NCBI RefSeq assembly: GCF_047675955.1
Contig: NC_132918.1
Location: 84,273,139-84,337,138 of the forward strand
Direction: 5' to 3'
From: Chlorocebus sabaeus
Taxonomy: Eukaryota > Chordata > Mammalia > Primates > Cercopithecidae
DNA length: 64,000 nucleotides
Position 1 is the stretch's first letter. Each line of letters opens with the position of its first letter. The translations under genes and the position numbers were made by a program. Below, piece after piece: positions 34,816 through 45,930 of the stretch. The notes below the pieces were generated by a model that worked only from the letters and a program-made list of their open reading frames with translations, was not told the DNA's origin and ran no database searches.

Positions 34816-36379
34816 CAACATACATGTACATTTAATATATAAAGATGGCATTACCAACCACTCCTCATAATGAGTGCTTTGATTAATCTTTCCCTGATCC
34901 ATATTCCTACTCCCCTCTTAGCTGCTCTGTGATTGAGTCATGCATTTACAGAAAGGCTGATCAAAAGCAAACATCATCCCTTTGCAATGAGCCAGCTTTG
35001 AGATAAATATTCACAGAAGCAAGGAAATGCGAGTATCACAGGTAGGTCTTTTAATTTTCTCAGGACATTTACTGTCTATTCTGGCTAATTTTGGTCATTG
35101 CTTTTTCAGTAGTTGTAGCAGTTCACACGTAAATATACATATATTCTTACTTTCAAATATTATGACCATATTTATGCACATATGTTCATATATAATTATA
35201 TTTTCATATATGCACTTTTTTTGTTTTGTTTTCTTATGGAAATATAGAAAAAGAAAAGGATATTTGTGATGGATGTTATTGTTCTTCATCAGTCTTTATC
35301 TAACTGCCTTCAGCAAGAAAATATGAAAGTATTTTTAATTTTCATTCTTTAGCATTCTGAACTGTCCACTTTTATTAAATCATCTTAGAATGAATCTGAA
35401 TGTCATTTTAAAAACTATTTTCCTCTTTCCACACTTGTGTTCTGACCTTTATTACTTTAATGAGAGCTACCCCTATTCTAGTTCTCTTGCCTTTTCTCTC
35501 TCCCTGGGTGGAGCTCTCTGGATCTATTTAAATCTTCCTGGCATCTTGTAGAACAGGCTGAATTCTAGTTGGTAACATCCTAACCTAGGTGGAGTGGAAA
35601 TGGGTCAAGGTAACCTTAGAATGATATTATTTGAATGCCTTCTTGCATCTAATTATTTTCTCGGATTTGGTGTCTTGTTTGGCATTCAGCATTTTAGGAG
35701 CTTAATGTATATTTCATCATTAAAACACAAATTATCCTTCAGTTACAGTGCCCTGCCAGATGAGAAGTTAGTCACCTCTGTTTTTAAGACCTAGGCTCTC
35801 CTTCCTGGTCTTGTTCCACCTCCTTTTGAATGCCTGCTCCTGAATATTGGCCATTGGTTTAGGATAAGCCTCTTCTCTAGTTCCTTTATACCTAGATCCT
35901 CTTTCAGGGAAGACTCTGATATTCGTCACTTACCCCTCAGGGTGGTTTTAGGCAGAAGTAAGTGATTCCTTCTTCTGTCTGTCTCTAGTGACGCAAACAT
36001 TTTCTGTGAAAGACATTATAACTGAACACACTGGGCTGCACAAAGGCTTGCAGATTTTGTGGGGATCCAGGAGGGACAAATCGGGGTACAGGAAGTTCAC
36101 CAAGCTCACAATTTACTCACGGAGCCCAATCACAAGCAATAACTAAAGAACTGGTTGACAGAAGATCATGATGCCTGAGAGCATGGAAAAATTGCATTTC
36201 TAAATTGCCATTCATGTTACATTTCTGAGAATGGTTAAGTTTGAAGCCAGGTTTAGAAGAAAGGATTTCAAATCTTCTCTTGTCAGTTCTAGTTTCATAA
36301 CACCTGAAGAGAGAGACTCTCTTAGCTAAATTCCCTTTGCATTTTCTGTCATGGATGCTCCATGTAGTAAAGATATTTG
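34816..36379. other. Unique sequence, nothing recognised
   Basis: AT-rich plus- and minus-strand frames at 35027-35289 and 35594-35794 are short and unsupported. Confidence 0.4.
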
Positions 36380-36605
36380 TTACTGATTCATTTTTCAGCT
36401 AATACATAATGAATGCTTTCTAAGTGCTCTACTTGGTGCTAAGGATACCATAGCAAATAAAACCTGGTCCCTATCATCAAGGAGCTCATGTACTAGTGAA
36501 GAGCATGTGAAAGTTAAGGCAAGTTAACAGGTAGTTGTAATACAGTGTGATTAGTACTCAGTAGGCAAAAATTGAAAAGAGTAAAACTTAAGGACATGAA
36601 TTAGA
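36380..36605 (-). repeat. L2 3' end, antisense
   Basis: 'atgctttctaagtgctctac', 'taccatagcaaataaaacct' and 'atcaaggagctcatgtacta' are antisense L2 landmarks. Confidence 0.6.
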
Positions 36606-39600
36606 AGGTCTTTATAATGATCCTCCAGAGATCAAATAATTTACAGTTATTGATAGATGAGAATTTACTCCTGTCATTCCGTGAATTGCTTTCTGGTTGT
36701 TTTATGTATCCTTTGTTTCTTTCCTTCTCTTTTATTGTCTATCATTGTGGTTTGATGGTCTTTTGTCATTATAAGGTTTGCTTCTTTTTTTCTTTCTCCT
36801 TTGAATATCTCTGTTCTACCAGTGAATTTTATACTTTTGATGTTTTCCTAATAGTGAATATTAACTTTTTCCCTCCGGTTGCAGGACTCCCTTGAGCATT
36901 TCTCATAAGGCCAATCTAGTGGTGATGAACTTCCCCAGTTTTAGTTTGTCTGGGAAATACTTTATTTTCACTTCATTTCTGAATGATAATTTTGCTGGGT
37001 GTAGTATTCCTGGTTGTCAATAATTTCCTTTTAGCACTTCGATTATATCATCTTCTTTTCTCCCTGCCTGTAGGGTTTCTGCAGAGAAATCTGCTGTTTA
37101 GTCTTATAGAGGTTCTCTTATATGTGACTTGATGTTTTTATCTTGCTGTTTTTAGAATTCTCTCTTTGTTTCTGACTTTTAATTTTTTTTTTTTTTTGAG
37201 ATGGGATCTTGCTTTGTCATGCAGATTGGAGTGCAGTGACATGATTCCATTTCACTGCAAACTTGAACTTCTGGGCTCAAGTGATTCTTCCACTTTAGCC
37301 TCCTGAGTAGCCAGGACTATAGGTGCATGATACCATGACCAATTAATTTTTAATATTATGTGGAATTGGAGCCTTGTTGTGTTGCCCAGATTCTCTCTGA
37401 CTTTTGACAGTTTAACTACACTGTGTTTCACAAAGAACCTGTTGGGTTTAATCTATTTGGGTACTTTTTTGCTTCTCAGACTTAAATATGCATATCTCTC
37501 CCCAGCTTGGGAAGCTTTCAGCTATTATTTTATTAGATAGGTTTTCCATACACTTTCCCTTCTCTTTACTTTCTGGAACTTCCATGATACAAATATTTGT
37601 TCACTTAATAGTGTCTATAAGTCTTGTAAGCTTTCCTCACTCCTTTTCATTCTTACTTCTCTTTTTTTTTTTCTCTGACTGGGTAATTTCAAATTACCTA
37701 TCTTCAAATTCAGAGACTCTTCTGCTTGATCAAGTCTGTTGTTGAAGCTCTCTATTTTATTAATCAACTTACTCAGAATACTGCAGGATTTCTATTTGCT
37801 GCTTTATGTATGTCTACTGTCTCTGTGCAATTTCTCATTCATACCATGAGTTGGTTTCCTGATTTTGTTGAATTGTCTTTCTGTATTTGTTTGTTTGTTT
37901 GTTTCTTGTTCCTTAAGAGGATTATTTTGAATTCCTTTTTCTGGCAATTCATTTATTTCTCTATTTATTGAGGTCTGTTACTAGATAATTATTATGACTT
38001 GTTGGTGTCTTCATATTTTCTTGCTTTTTCATGTTTCTTATTCATGTGTTGCTGTCTGTGCATCTGGTCAATCATCTCTTCCAAACTTTCTAGAAGAGCT
38101 TTCATAAAGAAAGTTTTTCACCTGCTGTTGTTTTTTTGCCTGCTGGTTAGGAAGGGTGTGGTGACTGATTTTCTGCATAGGTGTAATGGTATGATCTCTG
38201 TGCAGCTTCTTTAGCTGTATTCAATGTCAATAGTAAGTGTGGGCACCTCAGTGGCCTAGGCTGTAGAAGCCTGTGGCCATGACAGCATAGGTTGTTAATG
38301 TTTTAGGTGTCAAGGGCTTTGGGGTTCTCCTTTCCTTATTTTTCCTACAATGGAGAGCCTTAGCCAAGGAGATCCCTTTTGGTATCATGTCTGACACAGC
38401 CTACAAGAAGCTGCAGTGGTGCTGGGTTCCAGGTACAGGTAATCACAGAAGCTGTGGTGCGAAGGTCCCGGGCTTAGTGTTACATGGACCTATTGTGACA
38501 CCTAGATCTTTGGCTGCAAATTTTCTCTCTTTGGCTGGTTGAATATAAGTTGCCCACAGAGCCAGGATCTGTGACTCTGCAGCATCTCCTAGCAGCTCGG
38601 GCTCAGGGGTCTGGGTCATGGTTGTGATTCTACCCATGGGTGGGAGCTCAGAGTACCGGCACATCTGTGGGGAAAAAGGAATGTTGTAGAGATTTGGACC
38701 TGCAGAGCAGAGTATGGTTGCAATTTGGAAATGTGTGCTAACAGGGCTCAGTGGCAGCCTGAGTCCCAGGGAATGAGATACTGTGTAGTAGTAACTGTAG
38801 ACCCTGGGATTTCAGGGCTCAGCAGTATCTCAGACTCTGTGAGGCCAGGTGCAGTGGCAACAATACCCCGGAATGGTGGAGCACGGCTATTATTTGAGCC
38901 CTGGTGCTGGGCAGGGGACAGCGCAGTGATGACTTCACTCCCCAGGAAGACGGGTGTCTCAGCAGCTAAGACACCACTCTAGGGGGCTAGTCCAGCTCCA
39001 AGGGTACTAGACTTATTTGGCTTATAGTGTGAGGTATCTCAGCTCAGCCACTGCTCTATTTCCTTGGAGCATGGGGTACTATGTCAACCTAACCCTGAGA
39101 TGCAAAGCTACTCAGCTTAACCAGGGCACTGATTCCCTAGAAGTGCGATGTGTTGTATTGTCTCAGTCCTGAGGGTGTGGTGACTGTTCTGGGCTGCCCA
39201 GGCACTGTTTTTCTGGGATGCAGGGTGCTGCTGCAGCTTAGGTACTGGGGTGCATGACCACTCTTGGTGGTCAAGGCCCTGTTTCCTGGGATGAAGGGAA
39301 CTGCTTCAATTTAGACCCTGGGGAGGTGTGGCTTCTCTTAGTGGCTAAAGTACTATTTCCCAAGAGGCAGAGTCCTTCTTCAGCTCAAGCTGAAAAGGCA
39401 GAGGGAGTGGTAGGTGAAGTGGCTTCACCTCTGCTTGACCCAACAGAGAAAGCTGTAACAGCTGATTGTGGCTTGGCTTGAGGATATCTGGGCCCTGGTC
39501 TGGGGTGGTTTGGCAGTAGCTTAGCCTCAAGGATAAGGGAGAGCCATGACTACTTACTGCTAGAGCAAGACACACTGCAGCCATAGTTCTAATTCAAGAC

Positions 39601-40075
39601 CATGTATTGCAGTAGCCCTGTGGACCACAGAGGGCAGGGCACAGTGTCAGCTTCTCCTCTGGAGGGAGCACAGCTTTGTGGACTCCATTCAGCTCCCACA
39701 GCTGGGCTTAGTGCCTGTGAGGACTGCAGGGGATCCGAGGGATGAGATCTGTTGGTGTCCAAGGTGTTGATGGGGATTCCTAGGATCTTCTTGCTTACTT
39801 CCTCATTGTAGACAGAAGTTCCTCCTAGTTCCTAGCTGATTCTGATTAAGGGATGGAGTGGTAGAGGCCTGACATTTCCTTCCCATCTCTACGTAACAAT
39901 CCCAAGTTTCTGTGTTCACCAGGGTTTCTGTTACTTCCCTGATGCACTTTGATGCTCTTTCTTGGTTAGTTTCATTAAAATGCAGTTGTTTATTTGTTGT
40001 TCTGACTGTCTTTGTGAAGAGTAGAGTGCTAGGGGGCTTCTAGCTGGCCATCTTGCTGACATCACCTCTCTCAGA
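36606..40075 (-). mobile_element. 5' part of an old L1 (L1M), antisense
   Basis: About 3.4 kb of the 5' end of an L1M, reversed. The right end contains CAAGATGGCC on the minus strand, the L1 5' start motif. 38.2-40.05 kb is 5' UTR-like, GC-richer sequence. 36.6-38.2 kb carries complements of the ORF1-proximal region ('tctgcttgatcaagtctgtt', 'ttgaattgtctttctgtatt', 'gggaagctttcagctattat'). No intact ORF1 survives, and ORF2 and the 3' end are missing. An Alu interrupts it. Confidence 0.8.
37181..37395 (-). mobile_element. Truncated old Alu inside the L1, antisense
   Basis: T-tail then 'gagtgcagtgacatgattcc' and 'cctgagtagccaggactata', ending at 'gttgcccaga', so the Alu 5' end is absent. TCTGACTTTT flanks it on both sides (37171-37180 and 37396-37405), so it was inserted in its present, truncated form. 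Confidence 0.9.
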
Positions 40076-40144
40076 GAGCAGGTTTCTCTTGCTTCATAGG
40101 CCAACAAAGCCTTCTCAGGGATTCAAGGCAGTTTAAGCAGAAAA

Positions 40145-40320
40145 GAGAATCCTGAAACGCTACTGCTTCCACTAATTTACTTTGTGACCTTAGGTAAGTC
40201 ACTTTCTTACTCCCCATCTGAGGATCTAATTTCTTATTTGTAAAATGAAGATGTTGAGTTAGATAATATCTAAAATGTTTGGCAGCCCTGTTGGATTTTA
40301 TCTTGTAAGACTAATTGAAG
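40145..40320 (+). repeat. MIR SINE fragment
   Basis: 'tttgtgaccttaggtaagtc', 'cttatttgtaaaatgaagat' and 'gttagataatatctaaaatg' match sense MIR. Confidence 0.65.
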
Positions 40321-40395
40321 AGCCACTTTGAGAAAAATAATCCTGTCACAGTGCTGATAGCATGCTATTTCTTGACCTCGGTGATGATTACATGG

Positions 40396-40762
40396 TGTAT
40401 GAATATCTGTTATCATGCTACTAATAAAGACATACCAGAGACTAGGTAATTTAAAAAGGAAAGAGGTTTAATTGACTCATGGTTCCACATGGCTGAGGAG
40501 GCTTCAAAATCATGGCAGAAGGTGAAGGGGAAGCAAGACATGTCTTACATGGCAGCAGGCAAGAGGGGGCATTGCAGGGAAACTCCTCTTTATGATTCCA
40601 TCAGATCTCGAGACAGTTATTCACTATCATGAGAACAGCATGGGAAAGACCAGCCCCCTTGACTCAGTTACCTCCCACTGGGTCCCTCCCATGACACTGT
40701 GGGAATTATGGGAGCTACAATTTAAGATGAGATTTGGGTGGGGACACAGCCAGACTATATCA
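40396..40762 (-). mobile_element. Solo MST-type MaLR LTR, antisense
   Basis: Same family as the LTRs at 25-27 kb: 'actaataaagacataccaga', 'catggctgaggaggcttcaa', 'aatttaagatgagatttggg' and a final ACTATATCA. No internal region adjoins it, so it is a solo LTR left by recombination. Clear target duplications were not found. Confidence 0.88.
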
Positions 40763-42165
40763 CACCAGTATTCTTATTTTATGATAATTCATTGTTCTAC
40801 ATATTTATGGTTTTCTGAGTGCATGTCATGGTTCAATAAAATTTTAATTAATAAAAACTTCATTAGAATAATAAAGGCCAGAGCTTTTATTTTAAGGGAA
40901 AAATACTGTTTTTAGAACTTAGATGAGTACTTTCCATGAATTTTATAAAATGTATGTGTAAAAAGTCACAATTAGCCTAACAAGAAACCGAGATTTTGGG
41001 GTGACTTCCTTAAACAAAACTCCCAGGCAGGAACATCTGGTTGTGGAATGTTTGTTCTCACCGCCTGGCACGAGGATTAATGCTGGGAAGGTAGTAATCT
41101 CCGGTAGGCATTAATCTACACACTCCTCTGGGATGTCTCAATAACTGGGACAGAGGCTTGTTTTAATGCCTAGGCATTGACACCACCACGCTTCTGAATC
41201 AGCAGATTCCAAATCAGGGATTCTGTTTAGTTTGCAGAGAAAATAACAAAAGCTACTGCAGGTCTCAACTGTTGGCGTTTGTTTTGATTGCTTTGTTTTG
41301 CTCTGCTCTTTTCTTGTTCATCTATATGTGGAGAAAATATCTGGGTCCTTACAGGCTCTCTGGGTACATTATCAGGACCAACATCTTTAGCTTTGCATGT
41401 TGCTCTTTCCTCTCTTTCTATATTTTTCTCTCTCTTTTGTATGTGCATGTGGTTGGGGCCAGGGGGCTGGTGATTTAGTCGTATTTATTCTACTCCCCAG
41501 AATGCCACCACTTTTCTACCGCCTTTCTGTCCCACAGTCTTCAGGTCAGGCCAGTTGCACAGTAGGACACTTTTGCTATTGCCTGAGATAAGTCACTCAA
41601 TTCAGTATTTGACTTACAGAGGGTTTTGTTTTACTTTTTCAGCTGCTTCTCCTGCCAACTCTCTTCTAATTCACAAATCCTTATATAGGTTTATATTAAT
41701 AGCTAGCCATAGAGTTTATCTCTATAGGGGAATTTCAGTGTTGGACAGGGGCTGTGAAGGGGAGAACCTGAGAGATCTGGATATGTAGATTAAGTGGATA
41801 TGTTTCTAACCAAAACCAAGCATGTAAACAAGGAAGAATTTGTTATTCTGAGAAGAAAGAAGTGAGAAATAGATGAATGATACAATACTGGACCATACAC
41901 AATGTGACACTCCTCTCCGTGGCCTCTCTATATCTTTGATAAAGTTGTGAACCCCATGAAATTCTTACGGCAAGTGGAATTTTTACAGTGCCAAGGCCAG
42001 AATGTGTAAGTGGGCTGACTGTGAGAAAATTCTCAGCAGGTGTGGAGGGGATGGCAGAGAGAAGGGAATACGGAGAAAGTGGTAGAAGAATTTCAGATTC
42101 TCCTCCCATTGTGAAATGTTAGTTTTCACCAAGTGTAACCGGATCTTCAGGGGATTGGGTTTGGG
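40763..42165. other. Unique stretch with palindromic words
   Basis: No interspersed repeat is recognised. It contains the inverted pair GATTAATGC (41075-41083) / GCATTAATC (41108-41116) and the perfect 14 bp palindrome AATGCCTAGGCATT (41165-41178). Open frames at 41227-41788 are short and overlap one another. A conserved noncoding element is possible but cannot be judged from one sequence. Confidence 0.4.
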
Positions 42166-42169
42166 GGTG

Positions 42170-42540
42170 GACAGCTGTCACCTCAGTTGCACATAGCATA
42201 TTACCTGCCACTTTGGGAACACACTCCTCTCACACCTCACACATTTGCCTGGAACATACTCCACCTACCCTCTAGTGTGCAGTCAGCTCTGAGGTGCCTT
42301 ACTCCACACCTCTAACTTCCCACACTCGCATTCCCCTCTTCCCACTCAGCATCTTCTGTCTCTATGGTGTTTCGTGCACACACTCCTATCACAGCTCTAT
42401 CACAAAAGGCTGCCATTATCTGGTCATGTTTCTGTCACCTCTACTAGACTATCAGCTTCTGTAGATTAAAGACTGTGGTATGAGTTCCTCTGTGTGTCTG
42501 TGAGAGAAGATGCTTTCGTTCGTGCTTTAGCACAGAACTT
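42170..42540 (+). repeat. L2 3' portion, sense
   Basis: 'acatttgcctggaacatact', 'gaggtgccttactccacacc', 'ctactagactatcagcttct' and 'agattaaagactgtggtatg' follow sense L2. Confidence 0.65.
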
Positions 42541-42840
42541 CATCACTCGGTTCACAAACATTTACAGAGCACTCGCTGTGTATGAAGTAATGTGCAAAGA
42601 TAAAACAAATATAAGCCTTGTCCTTCCAATCTGAAGCACTGCTGAGAAACAGGCAGGGTATCCATTCATCCATCCAAGAAATTTAAACTTAATGCCTGCT
42701 CTATAGAATGCCCATACGAAGTGCTGGACTGCAAAGATTAGTGCAGCACAGTTCCTGCTCTGGAATTTCTCATGGCCCACTAGTGAAGACAGGAAAGTAA
42801 ATGGTGATTACAGAATAGTAGGATCAATGCCACAGGAGTC
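42541..42840 (-). repeat. L2 3' end(s), antisense
   Basis: 'acatttacagagcactcgct' and then 'tgcccatacgaagtgctgga' look like two short antisense L2/MIR-type ends in tandem. It joins the sense L2 tail to tail. Confidence 0.5.
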
Positions 42841-43588
42841 AAGAACTCAAGTGCTATCATAATCCACACTGGATGAGTGGTGGATGCATGCCCTCAAATG
42901 TCTAAGAAAATTCATCTCAAGGGATCTGTAATCCCAAAAAATTCTCTAGTCAGTATCTTTGTCTTTATCATTTTCTCCTTTATGTATTTTTGAGAAAATT
43001 TCTCTAAAAATCAATACATGGTATAAGAAGCTCAGCAGAACTTTAAATTATTTCCTTCTTAAGTACAAGAATAGTTACTAAGGCTCAAGCATGTCTCTGG
43101 CCCTAGACTGAGTGAGATGCCCAGCTCTCCACTATGCATATCCCAAGCAGCTCTGGTCTATATGGATTTCTATTTGAGTCAGAGGGAAGTCATAAAACAA
43201 CATCCGATGATCTCCACAATAGGCACCCGAATTCATGACCATTATCACAATCTTATTCCTGTGACCCTACAGCTTTTGAATCCCAAGGGAACTAATTTGC
43301 TCAGTTGGAGTCCCATGATGAAGATGAGATGGGGAAAACCATCTATGAACAATCTCCACAGGCTTCCATCTAAAACATTCTGGACACTGAAGAAAAATTA
43401 ATCAAATCTTGTAGACTCATTGAGCTGGAAACTTACAAATAATTTAGTCCGACAGTTTTCAGATTTGAACATTTTTCCCCTAGATAAAACCTTCAGAAGA
43501 AATCCAGTAAGTGATAAATGGACCTTTTTTGACTGAAATAAGTTTGATGACTGGAAAACCCACCCATGAACCCCTCAGGTAACCTCAA
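42841..43588. other. Unique sequence, nothing recognised
   Basis: A 94-codon plus-strand frame at 43117-43401 has no recognisable domain and no splice context. Confidence 0.4.
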
Positions 43589-43603
43589 GAGTAGTATCCA
43601 GGA

Positions 43604-43921
43604 CCGGGCGCGATGGCTCACACCTGTAATCCCAGTACTTTAGGAGGCTGAGGTGGGCGAATCATGAAGTCAGGAGTTTGAGACCAGTCTGGTCAAAATG
43701 GTGAAACCCTGTCTCTACTAAAAATACAAAAAAATTAGCTGGGCGTGGTGGTGGGCACCTGTAATCCCAGCTACTCAGGATGCTGAGGCAGGAGAATCGC
43801 TGGAACCCTGGAAGCAGAGGTTGCAGTGAGTTGAGATCATGCCACTGAACTGCAGCCCAGGCAACAGTGTGAGACTCCATCTCAAAAAACAAACAAACCA
43901 ACAACAACAACAACAAACAAG
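43604..43921 (+). mobile_element. Full-length Alu
   Basis: CCGGGCGCGATGGCTCACAC start (first two G bases lost) with a CAA-rich tail. Target duplication GAGTAGTATCCAGGA (43589-43603) and GAATAGTGTCCAGGA (43922-43936). Confidence 0.95.
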
Positions 43922-43954
43922 GAATAGTGTCCAGGAGCACAACTTGCAAACAAT

Positions 43955-44098
43955 CAAGTCTCACCTTTATTTTGCAGAGAGGAGACTGCAGTGCAGAGAA
44001 GGGAAGCAAGAAAGTGACCTACCCAGGGTCACTCTGAGGGGACAGCAAAGGAGTGAGGACCCACATTTCTCAGCCTAGCCCTGTATTCTTCCCCACAG
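43955..44098 (-). repeat. MIR SINE, antisense
   Basis: 'gcagagaggagactgcagtg', 'aagtgacctacccagggtca' and 'gtgaggacccacatttctca' match antisense MIR. Confidence 0.6.
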
Positions 44099-44817
44099 CC
44101 CTCTTTCCATCTGCTGCTGAGTCAAAGCACTTTAGAGCAGAGCACAGGGCTCTGCCTGGCCCAGGTGGAGCTGGGAGGGGAGAAAGCTTCCGTTAACTCA
44201 ACTCTCCCCAGGACACAGAGCAGCCCTGCTGGCATGTTATCACTAATACACAAAATGTGAAATTGTAAGGAATTGTTTGCCAATTTTCTTATCTCAACTG
44301 GCACAGAAGCAGGCTTGTTGGAGAGTTATGAGGTGTTAGAGTATTGTTGTTTATCCACTGCACATCCCTCGGCTGTTCTCACAGAGAGACTCAGGGAAGG
44401 CTGCACACATAAATTCACATAAATTACCTTTACAAAATGTCAAAATTAAAAGTAGATTTTTATTTTGAGTATATGCCTTTGAGACTGTTAACCCCTTCAT
44501 GGAGGTGGAGGTGTCCGCATGAGAAAACACAGTTGACATCTTTGACTACACACAGGCCACAGGGACGAACTCCTGTTCTTCCTTCCTATTCCCATCGCTA
44601 CCCCATCTGCAACAGAGTCATCGTTCTTGTTAACAAGTCATAGACTTTTCTAAGTTCCCTGTCTGTGCACAAATATTTCTCTAGATACAAGATTTTTAAA
44701 TTCTGTGGTTACTGTAATTTCATCCTTTATTTAACTTAATCGTAAATAACTAACTGAGAGTTCAGAAGAGACACATAAGCATTCTGGGCCTCAGTTTCCT
44801 TACTTGTAAAAGGTGCA
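44099..44817. other. Mostly unique
   Basis: Short MIR-like sense patch at 44780-44811 ('gggcctcagtttccttactt'). Nothing else recognised. Confidence 0.4.
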
Positions 44818-45218
44818 TGCTATGGTTTGAAAGTCTGTGTCTTCTTCAAGATTTATACTGAAACATAATCCCCCAAACAGCAGCATTAAGAGGTGAGGCC
44901 TGTAGGAGGTGATTAGGCTATAAGGGCTCTGTTCTCATGAATGGGATTAGTGCCTTATAAAAACTCTGGAGGAAACTAGCTAGGCCCTTTCGACCCTTTT
45001 CATTTCTCCCATCATGTGAGAACACAGCATTTGTCCCCTTTGGACGGTACAATGTTAAAGACACCATCTTGAAAGCAGAGACCCGCACTAGACACCGATC
45101 TGCTGGTACCTTGCTCTTGGATTAACCAGACTCCAGAATTGTGAGAAATACATTTCTGTGGTTTATAAATTAGTCAGCCCCCTGTCTTTGGTTATAGCAG
45201 CTGCGTTGGACTAAGACT
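44818..45218 (+). mobile_element. MLT1-type MaLR solo LTR
   Basis: Runs from TGCTATGGTTTGAA to GGACTAAGACT with internal 'ctcatgaatgggattagtgc', 'catcatgtgagaacacagca', 'ccagactccagaattgtgag' and 'atttctgtggtttataaatt'. These are the ordered landmarks of MLT1 LTRs. Confidence 0.88.
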
Positions 45219-45634
45219 GTGAAGATTGGAATAGATCAGTGCTAAACAGCCAGCTTTTCTTCCCAAGGATTCACAGAGATAGCAAGGGGGATCATCAAGT
45301 AGCTATTGATATTTCAAAAGCTTTGTGGATATTATAGATACCCACAATAGGATTTCTAAAAACCCCATGTGACTTCTGGAGGCTTCAGGAGACAGACAGA
45401 ACAAGTGAAAAAAGCAAGGGAGTGCCTGGTGTTGGAATTGGACCGGCAGCAGAGAGGGCCAGCAGCCCAGAAGGACTTTCTGAAAACTAAATTTAAAAGG
45501 GGACAGGTAATGCTGAAGAAATGCAGAATGACATGGCTCTTGTGAAGAGGTTCGCTGAGAGAAGACAAGCATCTTTAATGCCAGTACTGTTTTCTAAATC
45601 TGAAGTATGATACTTTTTGTTATACTCAAACTGT
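45219..45634. other. Unique sequence, nothing recognised
   Basis: Minus-strand frames of 70-89 codons at 45303-45572 have no domain. Could include MLT1 internal sequence, unproven. Confidence 0.35.
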
Positions 45635-45643
45635 ACTCAAACT

Positions 45644-45930
45644 TATTTATTTATTTGTTTAAACAGAGTCTCGCTCTGTCACCCAGGCTGGAGTGCAGTA
45701 GTGCGATCTCAGCTCACTGCAACCTCTGCCTCCCAGGTTCAAGCAATTCTCCTGCCTCTGCCTCCCAAGTAGCTGGGATTTACAGGGGCCTGCCACCACA
45801 CCTGGCTAATTTTTCTACTTTTAGTAGAGACGGTGTTTCACCATGTTGGCCAGGCTGGTCTCGAACTCCGATTTCACATGATCCGCCCACCTTGGCCTCC
45901 CAAAGTGCTGGGATTAAAACAGCTCCCAGC
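45644..45930 (-). mobile_element. Alu, antisense, with a scrambled 5' end
   Basis: TTTA-rich tail, then 'agagtctcgctctgtcaccc' to 'caaagtgctgggattaaaac'. The last about 20 bases deviate from the expected Alu start. CTCAAA flanks both ends, a weak target duplication. Confidence 0.92.

Noticed and set aside
45303..45572. Possible exon with GACAGGTAATG donor-like word near 45505
   Set aside because: No matching acceptor, no recognisable peptide, and the frames lie on the opposite strand.
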